DNA from: Burkholderiales bacterium Ga0077544
Lineage (GTDB): Bacteria; Pseudomonadota; Gammaproteobacteria; Burkholderiales; Burkholderiaceae_D
Assembly (NCBI GenBank): GCA_001464355.1
Contig: LNEU01000033.1
Location: 310,001 to 374,000 of the forward strand
Length of the DNA stretch: 64,000 nt
Direction of reading: 5' to 3'
Part shown: piece after piece, positions 51,077 to 59,977 of the stretch
Numbering within the stretch: position 1 is the first letter of the stretch
Layout of the letters: every line of letters begins with the position of its first letter
Position numbers and translations under genes: made by a program
The notes under the pieces: model-generated
Seen by the model: the letters and a program-made list of their open reading frames with translations, nothing else
Database searches by the model: none
What the model was told of the DNA's origin: nothing

Positions 51077-51305
51077 GTTCAATTCAGTGAAAAATGAGAG
51101 ATGTGAGGAGCGATTCAAGTTCAACAGTCATTCGCAAGAAGCATTCCACTTGCCTGGCGCACTATTGTCTATCAAAGCTCGTGCAAGAACAATTGCTGCG
51201 CCGCTTTTTTATCTGTAATTACATCAAGCGCTTGTGACGTGGCGATTACAGTGCGTGGTTACCGATGCAAGATAGATGCAGTACATCGATATCGGTTCGT
51301 AGCAT
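51077..51305. other. Intergenic region without a gene
   Basis: DNA upstream of the SET-domain gene and beyond the two terminators of the chemoreceptor gene. It should hold the SET gene promoter. I see no convincing reading frame, repeat or RNA structure in it. Confidence 0.5.
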
Positions 51306-51345
51306 AAAAAATGCATGCAACCAGACGGACTGATTTGCATGCATT
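51306..51345 (-). terminator. Second intrinsic terminator downstream of MCP gene
   Basis: On the minus strand AATGCATGCAA (51345-51335) pairs perfectly with TTGCATGCATT (51320-51310) over a 14-base loop, followed by TTTTT. It lies about 70 bases past the first terminator of the chemoreceptor gene. Confidence 0.72.
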
Positions 51346-51375
51346 GTGTATTGCCCGAGTCTTGCTGGCGCATCT

Positions 51376-51405
51376 AAAAAACATGCACCGCGGTACTTGG
51401 CATGT
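51376..51405 (-). terminator. First intrinsic terminator of MCP gene
   Basis: On the minus strand ACATGC and GCATGT (51405-51400 and 51386-51381) pair around a loop that contains ACCGCGGT, followed by six T. It begins 8 bases after the chemoreceptor stop. Confidence 0.72.
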
Positions 51406-51412
51406 ACTCCGA

Positions 51413-53113
51413 TTAAAACTCTTCCCAGTCGTCGCCGCTTTTCTCTGTCGTGATCGCTTTTTGCGCTTTGGCGGGCGGCTGTTTCGGCGTGGCGGCCAGT
51501 CTGGCGACAGGTTTTACTTGCGTCAAAGCCGGTGTTGTACGCTTGGCGATCGCCGCTGCCGGGGCGTTACTGTCGTTCAGACGGAAGATGCTGACTGCAC
51601 GCGACAACTCGACTGCCTGATCCTGCATGCTTTGCGCCGCAGCCGCAGCCTGCTCGACCAGCGCAGCATTTTGCTGAGTCATCTCATCCATCTGGCTGAT
51701 CGCCTGATTCACTTGCTCGATGCCATCGCTCTGTTCCTGGCTGGCAGACGTGATCTCGCTCATGATGTCGGCTACGTGTTTGACCGAATTGACGATCTCT
51801 TCCATCGTGCTGCCGGCCTGATCGACCAGCTTGCTGCCGACATCGACCTTGTTGACCGAATCGTCGATCAAGGCCTTGATTTCCTTTGCGGCGCTGGCGC
51901 TGCGCTGCGCCAGATTGCGTACCTCACTCGCCACCACCGCAAAACCACGGCCCTGCTCACCGGCGCGTGCCGCTTCTACCGCAGCGTTCAAAGCGAGGAT
52001 GTTGGTTTGGAAGGCGATACTGTCGATAACGCCGATGATGTCGACGATCTTGCGCGAGCTATCCTTGATGGAGCCCATCGTCGTGACGACCTGGCTGACC
52101 ACGCTGCCACCCTTGACTGCAACTTCGGAGGCGGATACCACCAGTTGATTTGCTTGCCGCGCGTTGTCGGCGTTCTGTCTAACCGTCGAGGTCAGCTCTT
52201 CCATCGAACTGGCGGTTTCTTCCAGTGAGCCCGCTTGCGATTCGGTGCGGCTCGACAGATCGGCATTGCCCGAAGCGATTTCGCCGGAAGCGACGGTGAT
52301 GGTTTCCGTACCGCGGCGCACGGTAGAAACCGTGTTGGCCAGACTCTCGTTCATCTCCTTCAGCGCTTGCAGCAATTGTCCCGTTTCATTGGTCGAATCC
52401 ACATGTATTTGCTGCGTCAGATCGCCGCCGGCTACGCTCTTCGCAATTTGCACGGCTTCGGCCAGTGGACGTGCGATCAGACGGATCAGCCAGAATGCCA
52501 TGAAACCTGCCAGCAGCACGCCGAAGATGATCGCGGCGATGGAAATATTGCGGACCATGACGAAGCGCTTTTGCGAATCCTCAAATTCCTGTTTTGCAAC
52601 CCGCAATTGCAAATCGATCAATGCGCTGACGCCAGCCCGTACCGGCAGGATCAACTCTTCCATCGGGCCGTTGACGATCTCTGTTACGCGCAACACATTG
52701 CCGCCGCGTGATGCAGCGATCGCCGGTGTCAACGCTTTGTCGAGGAATACCTTGCGATCTGCGGCAAACTTGTCTGCAATCGCTCTTTCCTCTGCCGTCA
52801 ATGTAGTCGCCATATAGCCATCGAAAGCCTTGTTGATTTCCAGCGAGCGCTTTTCAATCAAATCCATTTTGGGAATCACTTGACCCGGATCGCCATAAAT
52901 AGATGCCGCCAGGTCGAGTTGATTGATGGTCGACAGTGTGATGACGGTATTTAATTGGCCGATAGGTACCGTGCGGTCTTCATAGACTGTTTTCAAGGCC
53001 TTGTTGGTCGTGTCCAGCGACGTCAATCCGAGTATGCCGATCGCGACCAGCAGGATGGAAAGTATGCTCATGACGAACAAGAGCAGCGATTTGATGGTTA
53101 TATTTTTTAGCAT
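51413..53113 (-). CDS. Methyl-accepting chemotaxis protein
   Basis: A 566-residue Tsr/Tar-class chemoreceptor. First membrane helix about 8-30, four-helix-bundle-type periplasmic sensor to about 188, second helix '[28 protein letters not shown]', HAMP, methylation helices and the signalling tip '[46 protein letters not shown]'. The C-terminus ends in 'SGDDWEEF', resembling the pentapeptide tether (xWxxF) for CheR/CheB. The ligand is unknown. A CheW gene lies 95 bases upstream on the same strand. Confidence 0.93.
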   Translation of the reverse strand: MLKNITIKSLLLFVMSILSILLVAIGILGLTSLDTTNKALKTVYEDRTVPIGQLNTVITLSTINQLDLAASIYGDPGQVIPKMDLIEKRSLEINKAFDGYMATTLTAEERAIADKFAADRKVFLDKALTPAIAASRGGNVLRVTEIVNGPMEELILPVRAGVSALIDLQLRVAKQEFEDSQKRFVMVRNISIAAIIFGVLLAGFMAFWLIRLIARPLAEAVQIAKSVAGGDLTQQIHVDSTNETGQLLQALKEMNESLANTVSTVRRGTETITVASGEIASGNADLSSRTESQAGSLEETASSMEELTSTVRQNADNARQANQLVVSASEVAVKGGSVVSQVVTTMGSIKDSSRKIVDIIGVIDSIAFQTNILALNAAVEAARAGEQGRGFAVVASEVRNLAQRSASAAKEIKALIDDSVNKVDVGSKLVDQAGSTMEEIVNSVKHVADIMSEITSASQEQSDGIEQVNQAISQMDEMTQQNAALVEQAAAAAQSMQDQAVELSRAVSIFRLNDSNAPAAAIAKRTTPALTQVKPVARLAATPKQPPAKAQKAITTEKSGDDWEEF

Positions 53114-53208
53114 GTCAGTCTCGAAACAAACAGATGTGTATCAATGCAATCCAGGATGCTTATCCTTGATTACTGTGCGGGAGCATTGCGGGCGATGCAA
53201 GGGCTGAT

Positions 53209-53706
53209 TCAGGCGAGGCCGGGATCAGCCAAGCCCATTTCAGCGCTGGACATCAGCTTGTCGATGTCGATCAAAATCAACATGCGCTCGTCTATCGTCC
53301 CCAGGCCGACCAGATAATCGGAGGCCATTGCGCTGTTCATGTCGGGCGCAGGCTTGATCTGTTCTGGTGTCAAGGTGATGACGTCCGACACGCTATCGAC
53401 CACCATGCCTACCACGCGACCGGCGACATTCAAAATCACGACGACGGTGAATTGATCGTAGGTCGGCGACCCGAGATTGAATTTGATGCGCATGTCGATG
53501 ATAGGCACGATGATGCCGCGCAGATTGACGACGCCTTTGACAAACTCCGGTGCGTTGGCGATGCGGGTGACGGTATCGTAGCCGCGCAACTCCTGCACTT
53601 TTTGTATAGAGATGCCGTACTCTTCCTTGCCCAGCGTGAAAGATAAAAATTCCAGTGGGCCGTTTGCTGCATTGACAGATGGTGCGCTGCTCGCAGTTGC
53701 GTTCAT
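53209..53706 (-). CDS. cheW: CheW chemotaxis coupling protein
   Basis: A 165-residue CheW, the adaptor joining receptors to CheA. Sequence marks: '[61 protein letters not shown]' and '[67 protein letters not shown]'. ATG at 53706 has AGGAG at the right distance; a GTG at 53712 is in frame. Paired with the chemoreceptor downstream; no CheA or CheR gene is here. Confidence 0.94.
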   Translation of the reverse strand: MNATASSAPSVNAANGPLEFLSFTLGKEEYGISIQKVQELRGYDTVTRIANAPEFVKGVVNLRGIIVPIIDMRIKFNLGSPTYDQFTVVVILNVAGRVVGMVVDSVSDVITLTPEQIKPAPDMNSAMASDYLVGLGTIDERMLILIDIDKLMSSAEMGLADPGLA

Positions 53707-54165
53707 GTGCACTCCTTTCCCAGTCTCCGTTATGCGTTCTAAGAACGTCTGTTTTGTTGAGTGGATCTACACCGGCAACCCAGTACAGGACTGCTTCAGT
53801 ACAAGACTGATACGAGACCGGGATGCCGTCATTTACCATAAACAATTAGTTTCCGGGAGTCAATGCGGCGCAGGTTAATTGCCGCAGATAAGAAGGCAGG
53901 CGTTGCGCGGACGATAAAGCGGCGTTGCCTCAGGAGAAACCTTGGGCTATTTCAGTGCAAATTTCTCCGCAAAAAGAGAGATCGCAAGAAAGTGTTAAAT
54001 GCTGTCGCGCCATGCGTGTCAGTTTGTGCGGCCTGATTTCTTGTCTGACTATGCGTGCATGCGCTTTCCTTGATTTCAACAAAAACGACTGGAGTAAAAT
54101 AGCGCGCTGCCGACCGCATCAACCCTGGCGGCAGATGATTTTTACAAGATTGGCTAGACACAAGC
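53707..54165. other. Long divergent intergenic region with short repeats
   Basis: 459 bases between cheW and a FAD protein gene. It contains a perfect 13-base inverted repeat CGTTCT-A-AGAACG (53735-53747), 29 bases upstream of the cheW start, and a 13-base direct repeat CAGTACAGGACTG / CAGTACAAGACTG (53781-53793 and 53797-53809, 16-base period, one mismatch). A possible -10 (TAAAAT near 54093) serves the plus-strand gene. I see no convincing FliA-type promoter and no gene. Confidence 0.5.
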
Positions 54166-55791
54166 ATGCTGCGACTCACTGACGTTCAACTCCCTTTAGA
54201 CCATAGCGAAGAAGACCTGCTGGCCGCGATCATTGCGCGCCTCGGTATCAAGGCCGACGACCTGATCGCGCACACGGTATTTCGTCGCGGTTACGATGCG
54301 CGCAAGAAAAACGCGATCATCATGGTCTATACGCTAGACGTCGAAGTACGCGATCAGGACAAACACGCGAAGCGGCTGCAAGGCAACCGTCACGTCACGA
54401 TTGCACCCGACACCAGTTACCATTTTGTGGCGCAGGCACCAGCCGATCTGGCGATGCGTCCGGTCGTGATCGGCTTCGGTCCGTGCGGTATTTTCGCGGC
54501 GCTGATTCTTGCGCAAATGGGCTTTCGCCCGATCATTCTGGAACGCGGCAAGGAAGTGCGTGAACGCACCAAGGATACGTTTGGCCTGTGGCGCAAACGT
54601 GAACTGAATCCGGAATCGAATGTGCAATTCGGTGAAGGCGGCGCCGGGACTTTTTCCGACGGCAAGTTGTGGAGCCAGGTCAAGGATCCCAAGCATTATG
54701 GCCGCAAGGTTTTGATGGAATTTGTCAAAGCCGATGCGCCGCCGGAAATCATGTACGTCAGCAAGCCGCACATCGGTACTTTCCGTCTGGTGAAAATGGT
54801 CGAACTGATGCGCGAAGAAATCGTCAAGCTGGGCGGTGAATTCCGTTTCGAAAGCAAGGTCGATGATATCGAAATCGAAGATGGAAAAGTGTGCGGCCTC
54901 AAGTTGGCAGACGGCTCGCATATCGCCACCAATCACGTCGTCCTGGCGATTGGCCACAGCGCGCGCGACACCTTCAAGATGTTGCATGCGCGCGGCATTT
55001 ACCTTGAGCCGAAAGCGTTCTCCATCGGCTTTCGCATTGAACATCCGCAATCGCTGATCGATGCCTGTCGTTTGGGGCCGAATGCCGGTCATCCGGTCTT
55101 GGGTGCGGCAGATTACAAACTGGTTTATCACGCCAGCAACGGCCGTTCGGTTTACAGCTTCTGCATGTGCCCGGGCGGCACCGTTGTCGCGGCCGCATCG
55201 GAACCGGGGCGCGTCGTCACCAACGGCATGAGCCAGTATTCGCGCAATGAGCGTAATGCGAATGCCGGCATCGTGGTCGGCATTACACCTGCCGATTATC
55301 CGGGCGACCCTCTGGCCGGCATGGAATTTCAAAGGCAGTGGGAAGAGCGTGCGTTTGAACTGGGTGGCGGCAATTACGATGCGCCTGGCCAACTGGTTGG
55401 CGACTTCATTGCGGATAAACCGTCGACTGAATTCGGTTCGGTCATTCCATCATACAAACCGGGCGTCAAGCTCGGCGATTTGAACACATCCTTGCCAAGC
55501 TACGTCATCGAAGCGATACGCGAAGCCCTGCCTGCGTTTGAAAAACAGATCAAGGGTTTCTCGATGAACGATGCGGTGTTGACCGGCGTGGAAACGCGCA
55601 CCTCTTCACCGATCAGCATCAAGCGTAATGATGACGATCTGCAAAGCATCAATACGCGCGGCTTGTTCCCTGCCGGTGAAGGCGCCGGTTATGCGGGCGG
55701 CATCATGTCGGCGGCCATCGATGGCATACGCGTAGCTGAAGCGTTGGCGCTCAGCATGCTGGAAGGTATCAAGCAAGGCACGACCAAATAA
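54166..55791 (+). CDS. FAD-dependent oxidoreductase-like protein (COG2509 type)
   Basis: A 541-residue flavoprotein of the conserved uncharacterised 'FAD-dependent protein' family. An N-terminal ~90-residue domain ('LRLTDVQLPLDHSEEDLLAAIIARLGIKADDLIAHTVFRRGYDARKKNAIIMVYTLDVEV') precedes the dinucleotide fold 'RPVVIGFGPCGIFAALILAQMGFRPIILERG', then 'VQFGEGGAGTFSDGKLWSQVKDPKHYGRKVL' and C-terminal 'INTRGLFPAGEGAGYAGGIMSAAIDGIRVAEAL'. The GFGPCG variation of GxGxxG is typical. Substrate unknown. Ends at a two-way terminator. Confidence 0.9.
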   Translation: MLRLTDVQLPLDHSEEDLLAAIIARLGIKADDLIAHTVFRRGYDARKKNAIIMVYTLDVEVRDQDKHAKRLQGNRHVTIAPDTSYHFVAQAPADLAMRPVVIGFGPCGIFAALILAQMGFRPIILERGKEVRERTKDTFGLWRKRELNPESNVQFGEGGAGTFSDGKLWSQVKDPKHYGRKVLMEFVKADAPPEIMYVSKPHIGTFRLVKMVELMREEIVKLGGEFRFESKVDDIEIEDGKVCGLKLADGSHIATNHVVLAIGHSARDTFKMLHARGIYLEPKAFSIGFRIEHPQSLIDACRLGPNAGHPVLGAADYKLVYHASNGRSVYSFCMCPGGTVVAAASEPGRVVTNGMSQYSRNERNANAGIVVGITPADYPGDPLAGMEFQRQWEERAFELGGGNYDAPGQLVGDFIADKPSTEFGSVIPSYKPGVKLGDLNTSLPSYVIEAIREALPAFEKQIKGFSMNDAVLTGVETRTSSPISIKRNDDDLQSINTRGLFPAGEGAGYAGGIMSAAIDGIRVAEALALSMLEGIKQGTTK

Positions 55792-55818
55792 ATAAGTTAA
55801 GCGAGTAGTCGTCATCAA

Positions 55819-55850
55819 TAAAAAACGCCGCAACCTTGCGGCGTTTTTTA
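55819..55850. terminator. Bidirectional intrinsic terminator
   Basis: AACGCCGCAA (55824-55833) and TTGCGGCGTT (55836-55845) are perfectly complementary, with A run before and T run after. It separates the FAD protein gene and the convergent corA. Confidence 0.9.
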
Positions 55851-55878
55851 TTTCAAAGAAGACAAGTCGAATCAAGGA

Positions 55879-56844
55879 TTACAACCAGCCGGATTTGCGA
55901 AAGCGGTAGTACAGATAGCCGCATACGCCGCTCACCATCAGCACCGATATGGGATAGCCGTACTTCCACTCCAGTTCCGGCATGAACTTAAAGTTCATCC
56001 CCCACAAGCCGAAGAAGGCAGTAGCCACCGCGAAAATTGCCGCCCATGCGGCGAGGCGTTTGTTCACTTCGCTTTCTTCAATCGTCACCATCGACAGATT
56101 GACCTGAATCGCGGTGGCGATGGTTTCGCGGAAGGTATCTGTCAGCGCGTTGATCCGATACAGATGATCGCCGATGTCGCGAAAGTAATCGCGCGTGCTT
56201 TCGCACAGATTAGGGACGCGTCCGCCATACAGCTTGCCTACTGCTTCCATCAGCGGTGCCACCACATGCTTGAGCATCACGACTTCGCGTTTAAGTTCGT
56301 ACAGACGTTCGATGTTGGCGCGCTGCGAACCCTTGTGGAAGATTTTCGCCTCGATCAATTCGAGTTCGCTTTCCAGCGCTTCGACTACCGGGAAATAGCG
56401 ATCAACCACCGCATCCATCAATGCATACAGAACGAAGGCCGATCCCTTGCGCAATTGTTCCGGCTCCTGCTCGCAGCGTGCACGCACGCCTAGAAAACCC
56501 TGCGCGCTACGGTTGCGCACCGACAGAATATAGTTGGGGCCGACGAAGATATCGAGCTCGCCGATGTGCACTGTACCTTCGACCATTTCAGCTGTTTTGA
56601 TGACTGCAAATAAAGAGTCACCGTATTCTTCGACTTTCGGTCTTTGATGACCGTTACGTGCATCTTCGACTGCCAAATCATGCAGATTGAATTCCTGCTG
56701 CATCTGTTCGAGTTCGGCCGGCTCGGCATCCTTCAGCGCGACCCATACAAAACAGCCGGGGCGCTGCAGATAATCGCTGATTTCCTCGATAGGGATATCG
56801 GATAATTTAGTGCCGTCTTGATAAGCGACGCAGTTGATAAGCAT
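55879..56844 (-). CDS. corA: Magnesium/cobalt transporter CorA
   Basis: A 321-residue CorA channel subunit with the large cytoplasmic N-terminal domain, the long stalk helix ('LKREVVMLKHVVAPLMEAVGKL ... ETIATAIQVNLSMVTIEESEVNKRLAAWAAIFAVATAFFGLWGMNFKFMPELEWKYGYPISVLMVSGVCGYLYYRFRKSGWL' in parts) and two C-terminal membrane helices. The selectivity motif GMN is present in 'FGLWGMNFKFMPEL', and the basic C-terminus RFRKSGWL fits the family. Start at 56844 with a GGAG upstream; TTG codons before it are unlikely. Confidence 0.93.
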   Translation of the reverse strand: MLINCVAYQDGTKLSDIPIEEISDYLQRPGCFVWVALKDAEPAELEQMQQEFNLHDLAVEDARNGHQRPKVEEYGDSLFAVIKTAEMVEGTVHIGELDIFVGPNYILSVRNRSAQGFLGVRARCEQEPEQLRKGSAFVLYALMDAVVDRYFPVVEALESELELIEAKIFHKGSQRANIERLYELKREVVMLKHVVAPLMEAVGKLYGGRVPNLCESTRDYFRDIGDHLYRINALTDTFRETIATAIQVNLSMVTIEESEVNKRLAAWAAIFAVATAFFGLWGMNFKFMPELEWKYGYPISVLMVSGVCGYLYYRFRKSGWL

Positions 56845-57005
56845 GGACAACAATCTCCGGAATAGGTGCGACCTTGATCAGTCGTCGATGCGCGAGTGTA
56901 CACGCGCTAGCAGCCTATTCGTCAAGCGTTCGGCGTAATGCCTATTGCAGCAGACGGGATCTACATGTCTGACTAACGTCGCTGCAGGCAGACGGTTGAC
57001 GACGT

Positions 57006-57863
57006 TCAAGGCTGGTCGACCGCAGCCATACATTTTGTTTTTACAGTGTTGGTTTTTACAATGTTGCCGCTTTCTGACGCGGTGACAGATTTTGTGGCTG
57101 CGGCGCAGTGCCGGTAACTATTCACATAGTCATTGAAGACGACCTGCGCCTGTGCGACTGGCAATGCGGCCAGCCGCTTTGCCAATGTGCGACTGATCTG
57201 AAAATGCTGATAATCAATAGGTGCATCCCAATCACCGCCCCAGATCAAGAAGCCGTTCTCGGCAAATACATCCACCACATCTTCAGCCATTCCTTTGCGT
57301 ACAGCTTTTCCTGGCCTTACCACGAGGCGATTCGCATACTTGCTACCGGCTGCAGGTGAGTAGCGCGTTTTCCCGGCATCTTCAAATTCAACAAACGGAT
57401 TCTGTATCGGGTTGATATCGATCGCTGCACCATACGCATGCAGCGAGGGCGCACTGCCATTGGTTACGGCGCGGTCATTAAAAGCCGAGGTATTGTTGGC
57501 GCGCATCGCAGCCAGGTCGTCACCGCGATAGTGCTGCATCAACTGTGCGCCGGCGATTGCGAATTTTCTTTGCAGTAGCGTAGCGAAGATCGCCTGCACG
57601 TGATCGGCCAGCGCCGCCATTACCATCACCGCGCCATCATCGTGTACCTTGCCGTCAAATCCCAGATAGGAAAAATAGACGATGCGTAGTTGTGCGCAAC
57701 TGACAGCTGCGTTCTTGTGCAGCACGTCCAGCTCCTGCATGGCGCGGCACATATTGGCATCCACTGCGGCGATAGGCTTGTCGGCAGACCGTGCATGGCT
57801 GGTGATTGCAATCAATATGGTGAACATCAGACAGGCTGGGGCGAGACGGAAGAATGAAGGCAT
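57006..57863 (-). CDS. M15-family (VanY-like) D-alanyl-D-alanine carboxypeptidase-type protein
   Basis: A 285-residue secreted zinc peptidase-like protein. The signal peptide is 'MPSFFRLAPACLMFTILIAITSHARS'. The M15 metal motif S-x-H-x-x-G-x-A-x-D appears as 'SLHAYGAAIDINPIQNPF', and the second His block as 'WGGDWDAPIDYQHFQIS'. The catalytic-type Glu/His arrangement fits peptidoglycan cross-link trimming or dipeptide cleavage. It acts in the periplasm or outside. Start at 57863 chosen for the signal peptide. Divergent from the radical SAM gene, 115 bases away. Confidence 0.85.
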   Translation of the reverse strand: MPSFFRLAPACLMFTILIAITSHARSADKPIAAVDANMCRAMQELDVLHKNAAVSCAQLRIVYFSYLGFDGKVHDDGAVMVMAALADHVQAIFATLLQRKFAIAGAQLMQHYRGDDLAAMRANNTSAFNDRAVTNGSAPSLHAYGAAIDINPIQNPFVEFEDAGKTRYSPAAGSKYANRLVVRPGKAVRKGMAEDVVDVFAENGFLIWGGDWDAPIDYQHFQISRTLAKRLAALPVAQAQVVFNDYVNSYRHCAAATKSVTASESGNIVKTNTVKTKCMAAVDQP

Positions 57864-57978
57864 GAATTGTTCTTTTTGAAATGGATCGCGCCGAATGCTG
57901 CGTGCAGCGCGAAAGAATTGTCCATTATAGGAAGAGAAGGCGGCCAATCCGAAGGATTTTAAGGTCGGGCAGCGTAGA

Positions 57979-59544
57979 ATGATGGCTTCCTCACCTGTTG
58001 CCGTTTCGATGACCATTCTGCTTTCCACACTCAACGCCCGTTACACGCATGCCTCACTGGGTTTACGTTGCCTGTTGGCGAACATGGGCGAGCTGCAAAG
58101 TGTGACGCAATTGCAGGAGTTCGTACTCGGCGCGCGTGCCACCGATATGGTCGAAAAGCTGCTCGCACAGCAGCCGCGCATCATCGGTTTCGGCGTCTAC
58201 ATCTGGAATGTCGAGGAAACCACCAAGCTGGTCGCATTGCTCAAGCGCGTCGCCCCCGAAGTGGTGATCGTGCTGGGCGGACCGGAAGTATCTTACGAAT
58301 CGAACGAACAAAGCATCGTGCAGATGGCCGATTATCTGGTCACTGGTTGGGGCGATGTCACCTTCCCCGCTTTGTGCAAACAGATCTTGCACGGCCCCAA
58401 GCCTTTGATGAAAACGCACGCCGGTGTGCAGCCGCCACTGTCTGAATTAACGATGCCGTATCAGCTATATACGGATGAAGACATCGCGCATCGCACACTA
58501 TATGTAGAAGCCTCGCGCGGTTGCCCGTTCAAATGCGAATTCTGTTTGTCTGCTTTGGACAAAACCGCATGGCCTTTCGACATCGATATTTTTCTCGGTG
58601 AGCTGGAGACCTTGCATGCACGCGGTGCGCGCCTGTTCAAGTTTGTCGATAGAACTTTCAATCTGAATATCAAAACCAGTTTGAAGATCATGGATTTCTT
58701 CCTCGCCAAGCTGGCGGCGAATCCTGACGATCCTGTATTCGCGCATTTTGAAGTCGTACCTGATCATCTGCCTGATGCCTTGAAAGAAGGCATCATGAAA
58801 TTCCCGCCTGGCACCTTGCAGTTTGAAATCGGCATCCAGAGTTTCAATCCTGAAGTGCAGGCGTTGGTCAGTCGTAAACAGAATAATGAAAAGGCTGCAG
58901 AAAACATACGCTGGTTGTGCGAACACTCGCACGCGCATATGCACGTCGATTTGATTGCCGGCTTGCCGGGTGAAGATGTGGCGAGCTTTGCGCGCGGTTT
59001 CGATAAACTGGTGGCCTTGCAGCCGCATGAAATCCAGTTCGGCATCTTGAAGCGCCTGCGCGGCACGCCTATCATTCGCCATACGCAGGAATACGGCCTG
59101 GTCTTCGATCCGCATCCGCCATACACAATTCTGGCGACGGATCGCATCTCTTTTAACGAGATGCAGCAGTTGGTGCGCTTCGCCCGTTACTGGGATCTGG
59201 TTGCCAACTCGGGTCGTTTTACGAATACCTTGCCGCTGATTCTGAACGCGGCCACGTCAGATTCGGCTTTCGCTAATTTCATGCAATTGTCTAACTGGTT
59301 GTATGCAACCACTGACGCAACCAACCGCATCGCGCTTGAACGTCTCGCGGTGCTGGTGGCGAAATGGCTGGTCAGTATAGGTATGGATGAAGAACAGGTT
59401 GCGGCTGTCTTGCGCAGCGATTACGCCGGGCAGGCGAATACCAAATTGAAGGCGCAGGCGAGCAAGAAAGCGGAGCACACGGCAGAGAAAAAAGCCGAGC
59501 ACGCCGCCTTGCCGCAACGTCAGGCACGGCACATGGCGGCTTGA
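57979..59544 (+). CDS. B12-binding-domain radical SAM protein (DUF4080 type)
   Basis: A 521-residue enzyme-like protein with an N-terminal cobalamin-binding-type Rossmann domain ('TILLSTLNARYTHASLGLRCLLANMGEL ... IGFGVYIWNVEETTKLVALLKRVAPEVVIVLGGPEVSYE') and a radical SAM barrel with the iron-sulfur motif C-x3-C-x2-C in 'SRGCPFKCEFCLSALDK' (about 182-198). The C-terminus adds a DUF4080 region and a Lys/Ala/His-rich tail ending QARHMAA. The substrate is unknown. An ATG two codons later, or Met11 (MTILLS), could be the real start. Confidence 0.9.
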   Translation: MMASSPVAVSMTILLSTLNARYTHASLGLRCLLANMGELQSVTQLQEFVLGARATDMVEKLLAQQPRIIGFGVYIWNVEETTKLVALLKRVAPEVVIVLGGPEVSYESNEQSIVQMADYLVTGWGDVTFPALCKQILHGPKPLMKTHAGVQPPLSELTMPYQLYTDEDIAHRTLYVEASRGCPFKCEFCLSALDKTAWPFDIDIFLGELETLHARGARLFKFVDRTFNLNIKTSLKIMDFFLAKLAANPDDPVFAHFEVVPDHLPDALKEGIMKFPPGTLQFEIGIQSFNPEVQALVSRKQNNEKAAENIRWLCEHSHAHMHVDLIAGLPGEDVASFARGFDKLVALQPHEIQFGILKRLRGTPIIRHTQEYGLVFDPHPPYTILATDRISFNEMQQLVRFARYWDLVANSGRFTNTLPLILNAATSDSAFANFMQLSNWLYATTDATNRIALERLAVLVAKWLVSIGMDEEQVAAVLRSDYAGQANTKLKAQASKKAEHTAEKKAEHAALPQRQARHMAA

Positions 59545-59592
59545 TTTTGCTGAACGATGGCCTGCAGCTTGCGGCGCTGCAGCGAGGTTGTT

Positions 59593-59808
59593 TCAGGCAG
59601 CTTGCTTGCGCCAGCCTTCTATCAGTTGCAGGCAAACGGGATCTAGTGTTTCAAGCTGCATGGTTTTTTGCTTATGGAAGATCATCAGCGCATACAGCTT
59701 TGCCAGCCCGTTTACTTCCGGCGATAGCGCACGTTCTTCTCCGGTTGAAGGACGTTCGGTGCGCCAGTAATTGATGACCTGTTCCAGCTCGGGCAATGTG
59801 ATATCCAT
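59593..59808 (-). CDS. DUF3717 family small protein
   Basis: A 71-residue soluble protein: 'MDITLPELEQVINYWRTERPSTGEERALSPEVNGLAKLYALMIFHKQKTMQLETLDPVCLQLIEGWRKQAA', here named by its ends MDITLPELEQ and EGWRKQAA and by the I-N-Y-W-R block. DUF3717 proteins occur in Burkholderiales and have no known role. ATG at 59808 chosen because upstream residues do not fit the family. Convergent with the radical SAM gene. Confidence 0.82.
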   Translation of the reverse strand: MDITLPELEQVINYWRTERPSTGEERALSPEVNGLAKLYALMIFHKQKTMQLETLDPVCLQLIEGWRKQAA

Positions 59809-59977
59809 GAGCTTATTGTACGCGCGGAGAAAGATGCGGTAAAACGGGGAGCACAAGACTTGCACTGAAGAAAAATTGCAAGCAAGCTTGCTTAATCATG
59901 CAGCAGCGTATTTTATAGTTTGCTTTGCTGACGCAGTCCCCGATTTTGTATCTCACATTGTTCTTGTTTTTGTCACC

